Assembly: GCA_902712845.1 (NCBI GenBank)
Contig: LR743504.1
Span: forward strand, 4,500,001-4,564,000
Direction of reading: 5' to 3'
DNA length: 64,000 bases
From: Methylobacterium bullatum
GTDB taxonomy: Bacteria; Pseudomonadota; Alphaproteobacteria; Rhizobiales; Beijerinckiaceae
The notes beneath the pieces are model-generated. The model ran no database searches and was not told where the DNA came from. It saw only the letters and a program-made list of their open reading frames with translations. Of this stretch, positions 50,822-59,438 are shown piece after piece; within the stretch, counting starts at the first letter, position 1; every line of letters begins with the position of its first letter. The position numbers and the translations under genes are program-made.

Positions 50822-51040
50822 ATGGCGGGCGAGTTCGAGGATAACGGGACGGCGGAGTTCGTCGAGGAACTGGCGCGGCTCCGCCAGGAGCACCGCGACC
50901 TCGACGGGGCCATCGACGCATTGGAACTGAGCGTCGCCGGCGATCAGCTGCAGATCCAGCGCCTCAAGCGGCGCAAGCTCGGCCTGCGGGACCGGATCTC
51001 CTATCTGGAAGACCAGATCACGCCCGACATCATCGCCTAG
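50822..51040 (+). CDS. YdcH/DUF465 family small helical protein, divergent paralogue
   Basis: This 72-residue protein has a coiled helical hairpin, EFVEELARLRQEHRDLDGAID, with the family motif LQIQRLKRRKLGLRDRISYLEDQI. It shares LKRRKLxLxDxI with the gene at 50417 but has a longer, more acidic N-terminus. The start at 50822 has AGGTGCG just upstream. It precedes purE by 184 bases, an association (DUF465 next to purEK) seen in other alphaproteobacteria. Confidence 0.88.
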   Translation: MAGEFEDNGTAEFVEELARLRQEHRDLDGAIDALELSVAGDQLQIQRLKRRKLGLRDRISYLEDQITPDIIA

Positions 51041-51224
51041 ATTCGGTTTGCCTTGATCACAGGATTGGCCCGGGCACCGTCTTGCGGGCGGTCGCCCGCC
51101 CGCGTATGCGGCACGGTCCGGGTGCAGGATCGCTTCCCGGGATCGCGCCGCCATGAAGACATGGCCTGAACCCGGCCAAGCATGACCAGGCGACCGCGAT
51201 CGTCTCGGGAAGGAAGTGACGACG

Positions 51225-51722
51225 ATGGCGGGAGCGCCCCCGGTCGCGATCATCATGGGAAGCCAGTCGGACTGGGCGACCATGCAGCACGCCGCCGACA
51301 CCCTCGACGCCCTCGGCGTGCCGCACGAGACGTTCATCGTCTCGGCCCATCGCACGCCGGATCGCCTCGTCGCTTTCGCCAAGGGGGCGAAGCAGGCCGG
51401 CTACAAGGTCGTCATCGCGGGCGCCGGCGGTGCCGCGCATCTGCCCGGCATGACCGCGTCCATGACGCCGCTGCCGGTTTTCGGCGTTCCGGTTGAATCC
51501 AAGGCCCTGTCGGGCCAGGACAGCCTGCTCTCCATCGTACAGATGCCAGCCGGCATTCCCGTGGGCACCCTCGCCATCGGCCGGGCCGGGGCCGTCAACG
51601 CCGCCCTCCTCGCCGCCGCCGTCCTGGCGCTGACCGACACCGCCCTCGCCGAGCGCCTCGACGCGTGGCGGGCCGCGCAGACCGCATCCGTGGCCGAGAG
51701 GCCGGAGACACAGATTCCGTGA
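51225..51722 (+). CDS. purE: N5-carboxyaminoimidazole ribonucleotide mutase
   Basis: This 165-residue enzyme converts N5-CAIR to CAIR in purine synthesis. It has VAIIMGSQSDWATMQHAADTL with the conserved Ser/Asp, the HRTPDRL block, VIAGAGGAAHLPGMTASMTPLPVFGVPVESK with the catalytic His, and GIPVGTLAIGRAGAVNAALLA. GGAAG lies eight bases before the ATG at 51225. Its stop overlaps the GTG start of purK. Confidence 0.97.
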   Translation: MAGAPPVAIIMGSQSDWATMQHAADTLDALGVPHETFIVSAHRTPDRLVAFAKGAKQAGYKVVIAGAGGAAHLPGMTASMTPLPVFGVPVESKALSGQDSLLSIVQMPAGIPVGTLAIGRAGAVNAALLAAAVLALTDTALAERLDAWRAAQTASVAERPETQIP

Positions 51723-52822
51723 CCGACATGTCCCTCGCGCCCGGTTCCACCCTCGGCATCGTCGGCGGCGGCCAGCTCGGCCGCATGATCGCACTGGCCG
51801 CGGCCAATTACGGCCTCAAGGTCCATGTCTACGCCCCCGATGCGGCGAGCCCGGCCTTCGACGTGGCGGCCGAGACGACCTGCGCCGCCTATGACGATTC
51901 CGAGGCTCTCGCCCGCTTCGCGGCGAGCGTCGATGCCGTGACCTACGAATTCGAGAACATCCCGCGCCAGACCGCCGACCTGCTGGCGCGCCACGCGCCC
52001 CTCCGCCCGAGCGCCGACGCCCTTTCGACGACACAGGACCGGTTGTCCGAAAAGAGCTTCATCAACGGCCTCGGCATCGCCACCGCGCCGTTCCGCCAGG
52101 TGGACACGCCGGACGACCTCGCCCGTGCGCTGGAGGCGATCAGCCTGCCGGCCGTGCTCAAGACCCGCCGATTCGGCTATGACGGCAAGGGCCAGCGCAT
52201 CATCCGCACCGCCGAAGAGGGTGACCGGAATGCGATCTTCGCCGAGTTCGGCGGCGCGCCGCTGATCCTCGAAGGGTTCGTGCCGTTCGAGCGCGAGGTT
52301 TCGGTGGTGGCGGCGCGGTCCCCCGACGGGAGCTTCGCGGCCTTCGACCTGTGCGAGAACGAGCACCGCGACCATATCCTGGCCCTCACCCGCGTGCCGG
52401 CCCCGAACCTGTCGGAGGAGACCGCCCGGATCGCGGTGGAGATCGCCCGCCGGATCGCCGAGGCGCTGGACTATGTGGGGATCCTGGCCGTCGAGATGTT
52501 CCTGGTGCGCGACGAGGCCGGCGAGCGCCTGATCGTCAACGAGATCGCCCCGCGGGTGCACAATTCCGGTCACTGGACCATCGAGGGGGCGGTGACCTCG
52601 CAATTCGCCCAGCATGTCCGCGCCGTCTGCGGCTGGCCGCTGGGCGATGCCTCGCGCGTCGCCGGTGCCTCCGTGGAGATGCGGAACCTGATCGGCGACG
52701 ACATCGACGCGTGGCAGGCGCTCCTCGCCGAACCCGGCTCGCATCTCCACCTCTACGGCAAGGGCGACGCCCGGCCGGGCCGCAAGATGGGTCACGTCAC
52801 GCGGGTGATCCCGGCTTCGTGA
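51719..52822 (+). CDS. purK: N5-carboxyaminoimidazole ribonucleotide synthase
   Basis: This ATP-grasp enzyme of about 367 residues makes N5-CAIR from AIR, ATP and bicarbonate. The N-terminal dinucleotide-like fold is GIVGGGQLGRMIALAAANYGLKV. It is followed by VTYEFENIPRQTADLL, the ATP-grasp region LPAVLKTRRFGYDGKGQ and EGFVPFEREVSVVAARS, and the substrate site VNEIAPRVHNSGHWTIEGAVTSQFAQH. The GTG at 51719 overlaps the purE stop (GTGA), and an ATG three codons later is the alternative. The pair forms a tight operon. Confidence 0.96.
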   Translation: MTDMSLAPGSTLGIVGGGQLGRMIALAAANYGLKVHVYAPDAASPAFDVAAETTCAAYDDSEALARFAASVDAVTYEFENIPRQTADLLARHAPLRPSADALSTTQDRLSEKSFINGLGIATAPFRQVDTPDDLARALEAISLPAVLKTRRFGYDGKGQRIIRTAEEGDRNAIFAEFGGAPLILEGFVPFEREVSVVAARSPDGSFAAFDLCENEHRDHILALTRVPAPNLSEETARIAVEIARRIAEALDYVGILAVEMFLVRDEAGERLIVNEIAPRVHNSGHWTIEGAVTSQFAQHVRAVCGWPLGDASRVAGASVEMRNLIGDDIDAWQALLAEPGSHLHLYGKGDARPGRKMGHVTRVIPAS

Positions 52823-52829
52823 GGACGGC

Positions 52830-53335
52830 TCAACCCCGCCGGAGGGCGCGGACGTCCTTCGCCGACATGCCGAACCGTCGCTTGTAAGCCTTGCTGAAGC
52901 CGGGTGCATCGGTGAAGCCGCAGGCATGCATCATCACGTTGATGGGCGTGCGGTCGTTGGAAGCCGATGCCAGCCAGCGATGGATGCGGTCCAGCCGGAC
53001 ATCGCGGATTTCGGCGGCGATCCCTTCGCCGTCGGCGAAGGCACGATAGAGTTTCGAGCGAGAGACGTTAGCGCCGTAGCCATCGCTCGAGGCCCATACG
53101 ACGCGTCGTGCGAATGCCGTTCGATGTGCACGCGCGCGAGGGACCAGAGCACCTCGGACGAAGCCTGATCCCCATCGTCCTGATCTCCGACGAGCGAGCG
53201 CACGATGTGAAGCGCGAGGCTCGCACGGGCTCGACGTGCTTTGTCGTTTCGACGACCGTCGGCACCTTCGAGGGGGAAGGCACGCACAAGACCTGGTCTC
53301 ATTCGATGGGAGCTCGTGGCCGGCGCCCGGCGCAC
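52830..53335 (-). pseudogene. AraC-family regulator, frameshifted remnant
   Basis: The last part encodes a clean AraC C-terminal HTH: NVSRSKLYRAFADGEGIAAEI, RDVRLDRIHRWLASASND, then NVMMHACGFTDAPGFSKAYKRRFGMSAKDVRAL. Just upstream the matching N-terminal part of the same domain (LALHIVRSLVGDQ ... LARVHIERHSHDAS) continues in a different reading frame, so a frameshift lies near 53075-53090. No intact sensor domain or start is found further upstream, where the DNA becomes AT-rich. The gene is therefore broken. It lies seven bases after purK on the opposite strand. Confidence 0.75.
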
Positions 53336-54087
53336 GCGTGGAGGGGCGCGTCACGTCGTGCCGACGCCACAAGCGTAATCATCGGCCGATCGCCCAACAT
53401 CCGATGGCGCTGTTGGGTCACCGACGAAGTGTTGTGGCCGAGTACGTAAGTAGGAGTCGGCATCGTTGAGATGTCGATCCATGTGGCATGGACAAATACT
53501 GATCGAGCATCGCCGTCGCGCCATCGGTGAGATCGGCGACGAGACAAAGTTCAACTTGAAATAGAAGCATGAACAGAAGTATTTCCATGGCTTGAATCAA
53601 GCTCACGAAGGGGTGGTGGCAAGCAATCTACGTCAATATGTTTCTTATGATCCATGTATCCGCTTCCGGTTCTGGTTCCGAGACAAGATGTGCTGGATGA
53701 TTTGACGCCGGAGGTGCTGTGAATCCGATCTTTGGAAACGTCAGTCAGCCGCCGGGAGAAGTCATGGTGCTGATCCTTCAGATCGAGACGTCGAGACAAT
53801 CAAGCAATTATTAGGACGCTCTCGACCTTGAGCCACCTTATTCGTCGGTTGATTATGATTATAAGGCCGAAGATGTTAGAGCTACTAGTGCATATATACT
53901 GGTACGAACGTCGTCATCGTTTGATTTTATCTTGTGTGAATCTATAGGTTCCAAAGTGAATACAAATTATTTCACAGACATTTAACGGAACATCTCGTAT
54001 TGTCTCGTTGTGGCTGCTGAAAATTGAGTTTCAAGGCTCATATCAGATGAGCGCGCCAATAAACTATGTTACTTAAGGGGCCTCGCC
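53336..54087. other. AT-rich, decayed region
   Basis: About 750 bases separate the araC remnant from the next gene, visibly richer in A and T than the rest of the window, especially 53820-54060. Several short frames exist on the minus strand (one with a hydrophobic start near 53600), but none resembles a known family. The composition suggests acquired or decaying DNA. Confidence 0.5.
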
Positions 54088-54375
54088 GTGGAACGGACAA
54101 TTGTTGCATTCGCCAAACCAATAGCTCTGGGATTCATTTGTTTCGTATCGATTTTGTACATATCAAAAAATGTTGGAGCTGCATTCGTCATCAGCCTCGT
54201 CCCATTGCTGTTGGGCTGGCTCGGGATCATGGAAACGTTTGCCTACGCGATTGCGGCGATGGTGTTCTTGGCGGCGGTGGCATGGGCAGCGACGCCGCAA
54301 TCGGTCAAAGGTATCCTGGCCGAGCATTCGGAACGTGCGATCACCGACATCCAGCAGGAAATAAAGACGCGATAG
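54088..54375 (+). CDS. Small membrane protein of unknown function
   Basis: The protein has 95 residues. It starts at GTG with AAGGGG seven bases upstream. Two or three hydrophobic helices are predicted: PIALGFICFVSILYISKNVG, AAFVISLVPLLLGWLGIM and FAYAIAAMVFLAAVAWAAT. A polar C-terminal helix follows (SVKGILAEHSERAITDIQQEIKTR). No family is recognised. It sits at the border of the AT-rich stretch and uses more AT-rich codons than its neighbours, so it may be part of an acquired segment. Confidence 0.65.
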   Translation: MERTIVAFAKPIALGFICFVSILYISKNVGAAFVISLVPLLLGWLGIMETFAYAIAAMVFLAAVAWAATPQSVKGILAEHSERAITDIQQEIKTR

Positions 54376-54955
54376 GGCGAGCCGGTTGTATCGGGCGGGC
54401 GAAACCGGGCAGATCCGGGTCGGGCAAGGGCCGCACGGATTCCCTCGCCTTGCCCAGCCCCGTTCCGTCGACTCGTCCCCCGTCGTCGATCGACTCAACG
54501 GATGCATCGCGCCGGGCGGAGCACGCTCGGCTTCCTCAGCCATGGGTGTTCGAGCCAGAGGTGTCGCCTCGTCGTCCGGGCCCGCGAATCTTCGATCCGG
54601 GCGCCGGGCGTCTGTCCGAGACCGCCGGTCGAGCTATGGCGGGATAACCTCCTTCGCCATCGGCGAGGGCGTCGAAACTGCGTCTTGCCGGACACACTCT
54701 GTCCCCGCCGAGACCCGCCGGACGGCCTTCGCGACGCCGCGCGGAAGCGAGCCTTACCTTCGCCACATCGCGCCGCTTCAGCGGGTGAGCCGTCGGGTTT
54801 TAAGCGTGTGTTCACCGCGATGCGAGACTGTGGCGGCACTCGTCGTCTTGTCCGGCATCCGAAACGCTTCGAGGCGCCACGATGGATGGGATGATCGATA
54901 GCAGCGGACGGGAGCGTGCCTCGGGGGGCATGGCGATCCCGAGGGGAGAGGGGCA
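54376..54955. other. Intergenic region, no gene supported
   Basis: These 580 bases are GC-rich again. Frames of 130-170 codons on both strands are Arg/Ser/Pro-rich with no domain, signal peptide or convincing ribosome site, so I treat them as chance. Confidence 0.45.
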
Positions 54956-55828
54956 ATGACGTTTGTAGTGCCGCGTGCGAAGGCGGGTCTGGTCGGGGCC
55001 GTAGCGATCGCGGCGGCTTTGGCCGGGTGTGAGACCTATGGCGGTGGCGGGGCTTCGGCGACGCGCCAGTTCGCCGTGGTCGAGACCGACGCCACGGGCG
55101 CCACCAGCGTCAATATCGCCTCCCTCACCGAGGTGATCCAGCGTAATCCCAACGATGCCGGCGCCTACGTCACCCGCGGCGCGGCCTACGCCCGCTCGGG
55201 CCAGTTCAACGACGCCATCGGCGATTTCACGAAGGCCGTGCAGATCGATCCGAATTCGGCCTCCGCCTATTACAACCGGGCGCTGGCCTATCGCCAGACC
55301 GGCCGCAACGATGGGGCGCTCGCCGACTTCTCGAAGGCCATCTCGGCCGATCCGAACTACGGCCCCGCCTATATCGGCCGCGCCAACGTGCTGCGCGCCC
55401 AGGGCGATCTCGACGGCGCGATGTCGGATCTCAACCAGGCGATCCGCCTGGCGCCGGAATCGGCCGAGGCCTACCATGCGCGCGGCCTCGTGCGTCAGCG
55501 CCAGGGCCAGAACACCCAGGCCATCGGCGATTTCGACGCCGCCATCGACCGCAATCCCTTCGTCGCGGCGCCCTACGCCGCGCGGGGCCAGAGCCTCATC
55601 GCCACGAACCAGTTCGACAAGGCGATCGAGGACTACAACGCGGCCCTCAACGTCAACAACAAGGACGCCAGCTCCTGGGCCTATCGCGGCCTCGCCTACG
55701 AGAAGACGAACCGCAAGAAGGAGGCGATGGAGAGCTACCAGCGCGCCGCTCAGCTCGAACCGGGCAACCCCGTGGCCAAGCAGGGGCTTGGGCGCGTCTC
55801 GGGCGGCGTCGGGTCGCTGTTCAACTGA
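54956..55828 (+). CDS. TPR-repeat lipoprotein
   Basis: The protein has 290 residues. A lipoprotein signal peptide (AVAIAAALAGC) precedes six or so tetratricopeptide repeats, for example AYVTRGAAYARSGQFNDAIG, AYYNRALAYRQTGRNDGALA, AYHARGLVRQRQGQNTQAIG and SWAYRGLAYEKTNRKKEAME. The C-terminus is Gly-rich. It resembles NlpI-like lipoproteins that act as adaptors at the cell envelope. GGAGAGGGGC lies before the ATG. Partners are unknown. Confidence 0.9.
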   Translation: MTFVVPRAKAGLVGAVAIAAALAGCETYGGGGASATRQFAVVETDATGATSVNIASLTEVIQRNPNDAGAYVTRGAAYARSGQFNDAIGDFTKAVQIDPNSASAYYNRALAYRQTGRNDGALADFSKAISADPNYGPAYIGRANVLRAQGDLDGAMSDLNQAIRLAPESAEAYHARGLVRQRQGQNTQAIGDFDAAIDRNPFVAAPYAARGQSLIATNQFDKAIEDYNAALNVNNKDASSWAYRGLAYEKTNRKKEAMESYQRAAQLEPGNPVAKQGLGRVSGGVGSLFN

Positions 55829-55867
55829 TCCGTCGCTTGGTCACGCCGCGGTTTCACGAAGGGCGTA

Positions 55868-56050
55868 GCCGCATCGGCTAGGCTCGCGCGGGCGCCCGGC
55901 CTGCGCGACGCCCGGCCGGCCTGGATCGCGTTTCGCGACAAGGCCTGCGGCCGGCCACCGCTCGTCTATCCCGGCGGCTCCTTCGTCGGCCCGCTCAGCG
56001 GCGAATGCCCGAAGATTCAGACCGGCCGGCGTTCCTTCGACCGCGCACGG
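55868..56050 (+). pseudogene. Fragment resembling an LprI/DUF1311 domain
   Basis: A start-less frame reads LRDARPAWIAFRDKACGRPP, then LVYPGGSFVGPLSGECPKIQT. This follows the pattern of the DUF1311 / lysozyme-inhibitor LprI domain (W-hAFRD-x2-C ... GGS ... C). There is no start codon or signal peptide, and the frame runs on into the antisense of the kinase gene. It looks like the tail of a lost gene. Confidence 0.4.
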
Positions 56051-56097
56051 GCCTCGGTCTTGGCGAAACAACCGGCCTCGCCGAAACGCCCCGCCGA

Positions 56098-58608
56098 TCA
56101 GCCGCCGAGCCGGTTCGTCCGCTTCATCGTCAGTCGGCTCAGAATGCGCCCGAGCTGTTCGGCCGAGTATGGCTTGTGCAGGAGCTCGAAGCCCTCCGCG
56201 CCATCCTGCGCCAGGACGTGGCTGTATCCGGACGCGAGAAGCACCGGCAGGCTCGGCAGATGCTCGCGCAATCGCTCGGCCAGGGCGATGCCGCCGATGC
56301 CCGGCATCACCACGTCCGAGAACACCGCATCGTATCCGTTGCCGTCCGTGCCGAGCTGCTCCAGAGCTTCCTCGGCGTTGACGGACCAGGTGGTCCGGTA
56401 ACCGAGATCTTCCAGGATCTGCGTGGCGAAGCGGCCGACCTCGATATTGTCCTCGACGACCAGGATGCGCTGGCCCGCCCCCATCGGCGAGCCCGGCTCC
56501 GGTTGAAGCATCTCCCGGTCCGCGCCGTTCTGCTGGATCACGATCTCGGGCAGGTAGAGTGTGAACGTCGTGCCGTGCCCGAGCTTGGTCGACACGTCGA
56601 CATCGCCGCCGGACTGCTTGGCGAAACCGAACACCTGGCTGAGGCCGAGGCCGGTTCCCTTCCCCACCTCCTTGGTGGTGAAGAACGGCTCGAAGATGCG
56701 GCCCAATTGCTCCGGCGCGATTCCCGTGCCCGTATCGGTGAGGGAGATCGCCGCGAAGGCTCCCAGAGCGACCGCATGCCCACGGATCGGCGGCAGCTTT
56801 CCTCGGCGAACCAGAGTCAGGGTCAGGGCCCCCTCCCCGTCCATCGCATCGCGGGCATTCACCGCCATGTTGACGAGGGCGGTCTCGAACTGGCTCAGAT
56901 CCGCCTTCACGAAGCAGGGCTCGTCGGGCGTTTCCACCGTCAGGCGGATGCGGGCCCCCGTCACGGTGTCGATCATCTCGGAGACGGCGCGCAGGCGCTC
57001 GCCGACCTCGAAGACTTCGGGCTTGAGGGCCTGGCGGCGGGCGAAGGCGAGGAGCTGCCCGGTCAGCTTCGCGGCGCGGTCGACCGTATCGGACACGGCG
57101 TCGAGGTAGCGCCGCTTACGCTCCTCGGGCAGCTCCGGCCGGCGCAGGAAATCGACGGATGAGCGGATGATGGTCAGGAGGTTGTTGAAGTCGTGCGCCA
57201 CGCCCCCGGTCAGCTGCCCGACGGCCTCCATTTTTTGTGACTGCCGCAACGCCTCCTGGGTGTCGGCGAGTGCGGTCTCGGCGCGCAGCCGCTCCGAGAT
57301 GTCCTTGGCGTAGTGGAACGCCCCGACGATGCGTCCTCCCTCGTCGCGCAAGGGCGAGTAGGACACCTCCCAATAAGGCTTCGCCAGATCGGGGTCGCCG
57401 AACTCCTCGGTGACCGTGAACGTCTCGCCCTGGAGGGCGCGCTCCATCAGGCCGCGCATGACCGGGGCCTGGTCCGGCGGGAAGAGGTCGGGGAACACCT
57501 CGCCGACCTGCACGCGGCGGGCGAAGATCCGGAAGAACTCGTCGCTATGGGCCTGGTTGAAGGCGATGAGCCGGTACGTGGTGTCGAAGGCGCAGATGGG
57601 CGCGGCGCTGGACTGAAGGATGTCGCGCGAGAGGCGAAGCTCCGCCGTCCGCTCCGCGACCTGCCGCTCCAGGTCGTCGTTCAGGGCCTGTAGGGCATCC
57701 ACACCGGCCTGCCGGGCACTCTCTGCCAGGTAGCGCTCGGTGATGTCGCGGGAGATGCCCACGAGCTTGAGGGCACCGCCCTCGTCGGGCTGGAAGGGCG
57801 CGAAGCTCACCTCCCACCAGCGGAGGTCGCCCCCGGCGGTCGGGGCCTGCCCCTCGATGCGTGAGACCTCTCCAGCGCCCGCCCGCCGGACGGCGTCGCG
57901 GAGCTTTGCGCGCTCGCCTTCCGGCCAGAGTCCGGCATATTCCTGTCCGACCACGTCCTGGAGCGATCCGATCTGGTTCAGCTCGAGTCCCCGCGCGCTC
58001 ATGAATTCCAGCGTGCCGTCGGCGGAGAGCACCTTCACGCAATCCGGGCTCGCCCTGAGGATGCCTCTCACGAAGGCGTCGCTGCGCTGGAGTGCCTCCC
58101 GGTCGGCGAGGCGCCTGTGCGCGTCGAGATGGAAGCCGATGAGGTCGGCGAACATCCTGAACATGCCGACGATCTCCGGCGTGTTCAGCCGGGCCGGACG
58201 AGGGTCGATGGCGCAGAGCGTGCCGAAGAAGCTGCCGTCCGGCAGGTTGATCGGCATCGAAATGTAGCTCTGGAAGCCATACATTTCCGGGGTCGGATGC
58301 GCCTGGAAGGCCGGGTCCTCGGACACGTGGTCGATGACCACGCCCGTCCCGGACGAGCGGATCGCGTCGCAGATCGTGGTGGCGACCGGCAACTCGCCGC
58401 CCGGCGCGAGACCGAAGGCGATGTCGTCCTTGACGCTGCAGGCGACCCAGCGGTCGTCCGTCACCCTGGCGATGGCGGCAAAGCCCATGCCCGTCGTCCG
58501 ACAGACCACGTTCAGGATGGTCGGAACCGCGGCGATGCCCTCGACCGCAATGATATCCGCCTGGAAGTCGTGCGGGGCGGACGGAGCGGCGATTGAGGTG
58601 GTCATCAT
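56098..58608 (-). CDS. Hybrid sensor histidine kinase (GAF-PAS-PAS-HisKA-HATPase-REC)
   Basis: This 836-residue cytosolic sensor starts with a GAF domain (about 20-165, including GFQSYISMPINLPDGSFFGTLCAID). Two PAS domains follow (about 178-300 and 325-440). The phospho-acceptor is His472 in GVAHDFNNLLTI, and the ATP-binding boxes are VNMAVNARDAM, LTDTGTGIAPEQLGRIFEPFFTTKEVGKGTGLGL and GGDVDVSTKLGHGTTF. A C-terminal receiver (RILVVEDNIEVGRFA ... DAVFSDVVMPGIGG ... LHKPYSAEQL) completes it. There are no membrane helices. The HDFNN kinase type with an attached receiver is common in Methylobacterium. The output partner is unknown, and its start overlaps the stop of a small antitoxin gene. Confidence 0.95.
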   Translation of the reverse strand: MMTTSIAAPSAPHDFQADIIAVEGIAAVPTILNVVCRTTGMGFAAIARVTDDRWVACSVKDDIAFGLAPGGELPVATTICDAIRSSGTGVVIDHVSEDPAFQAHPTPEMYGFQSYISMPINLPDGSFFGTLCAIDPRPARLNTPEIVGMFRMFADLIGFHLDAHRRLADREALQRSDAFVRGILRASPDCVKVLSADGTLEFMSARGLELNQIGSLQDVVGQEYAGLWPEGERAKLRDAVRRAGAGEVSRIEGQAPTAGGDLRWWEVSFAPFQPDEGGALKLVGISRDITERYLAESARQAGVDALQALNDDLERQVAERTAELRLSRDILQSSAAPICAFDTTYRLIAFNQAHSDEFFRIFARRVQVGEVFPDLFPPDQAPVMRGLMERALQGETFTVTEEFGDPDLAKPYWEVSYSPLRDEGGRIVGAFHYAKDISERLRAETALADTQEALRQSQKMEAVGQLTGGVAHDFNNLLTIIRSSVDFLRRPELPEERKRRYLDAVSDTVDRAAKLTGQLLAFARRQALKPEVFEVGERLRAVSEMIDTVTGARIRLTVETPDEPCFVKADLSQFETALVNMAVNARDAMDGEGALTLTLVRRGKLPPIRGHAVALGAFAAISLTDTGTGIAPEQLGRIFEPFFTTKEVGKGTGLGLSQVFGFAKQSGGDVDVSTKLGHGTTFTLYLPEIVIQQNGADREMLQPEPGSPMGAGQRILVVEDNIEVGRFATQILEDLGYRTTWSVNAEEALEQLGTDGNGYDAVFSDVVMPGIGGIALAERLREHLPSLPVLLASGYSHVLAQDGAEGFELLHKPYSAEQLGRILSRLTMKRTNRLGG

Positions 58609-58796
58609 CTGTCCGCCGCTCTAGCGGAGCCATGGCCGCGGGAGCGAGGCACCTTGTGGTCACGCTCGATCAAAAGGCGGAGACCGGCGCGGACGACTTC
58701 GCTGGCATTCGCATAATGCCCACTCGCGACCTGGCCCTTGATGTAGCTTTCCAACTCATGGGTCAGGGCGATGTTGCGGGTAGGCGTATTCGACAT
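58605..58796 (-). CDS. ParD-like antitoxin, short and without a toxin partner
   Basis: This 63-residue protein reads MSNTPTRNIALTHELESYIK, then GQVASGHYANASEVVRAGLRLLIERD, the ribbon-helix-helix part of ParD antitoxins. The family normally continues with a 20-25-residue helix that wraps the ParE toxin. Here the tail is instead KVPRSRGHGSARAADR, so the toxin-binding part seems lost, probably through an old frameshift. No parE gene lies downstream. The histidine kinase gene starts inside its stop codon region (ATGATGA overlap). It may persist as a DNA-binding autoregulator or be a relic. Confidence 0.7.
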   Translation of the reverse strand: MSNTPTRNIALTHELESYIKGQVASGHYANASEVVRAGLRLLIERDHKVPRSRGHGSARAADR

Positions 58797-58977
58797 GGCT
58801 GGACGGTGGCATAGGCCCCAGGAGCTGTCAAAAGTTGGCAGCCCTGAGTTCCCCCGGGGCATCCGCTCGAACCGTTGGCGACGCCCCCGGTCCGAAAGCG
58901 AACAGACTGACATCCGCGCGATTTTGAGAACCGGGGCGGGTCCCGCATGTCGGATGCCGGCCACCCAGGTCGTGCGC

Positions 58978-59433
58978 TCAGCCCGGACCCAGGATCCGGC
59001 GGTACTGGATGAAGCCCGACCGGTCCGCGAGCCTGTCGTAGAGGGCGCGGGCCGGGGTATTGTCCTCCATCGTCAGCCAGTGGACGCGGTCGGCGCCAGC
59101 GTGCCGAGCCTGCGCGGCCACGGCCTCGATGAGAGCGCGGGCGACCCCCTTGCCCCGTGCCGCAGGCGCCGTGAACAGGTCCTACAGGTAGCAGTAGGGT
59201 CCGCGTGTCCAGGCCGAGGCATGGAAGAGGTAGTGGACGAGGCCGACGGTCTCGCCGCTCGTTTCCGCCACCAGGGCGTGGAGCGGCACGAGCGGGTCGT
59301 GCAGGCGCGACCATGTCAGGTCGCGCATCTCCGGTCCGATCGCGGCCCGGTAGAAGTCGAGATAACCCGACCACAAGCCCTCCCAGGCCTCGCGCTCGTC
59401 GGGCCGTACCGGGCGGATCGTCGGATCCGACAC
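58978..59433 (-). pseudogene. GNAT acetyltransferase interrupted by an in-frame amber codon
   Basis: The frame from ATG 59433 reads a normal GNAT N-terminal half (IRPVRPDEREAWEGLWSGYL ... VAETSGETVGLVHYLFH ... RGPYCYL). It hits TAG at 59182-59184, then continues in the same frame with DLFTAPAARGKGVARALIEA, the acetyl-CoA-binding motif, HWLTMEDNTPARALYDRL, and a TGA at 58978-58980. Without the TAG the protein would be 151 residues, the normal length. Relatives have Gln at this place (YLQDLF), so one C-to-T change explains the stop. The gene follows glpX by five bases. It is a very recent pseudogene, or there is readthrough or a sequencing error. Confidence 0.85.
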
Positions 59434-59438
59434 GGCGC

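Noticed and set aside
53969..54015. An EcfG promoter (GGAAC...CGTT) upstream of the membrane protein at 54088
   Set aside because: The spacer is only 14 bases, outside the usual 16-17.
54386..54956. Protein genes of 150-170 codons on both strands
   Set aside because: They are Arg/Ser/Pro-rich, with no ribosome site, no signal and no family resemblance.
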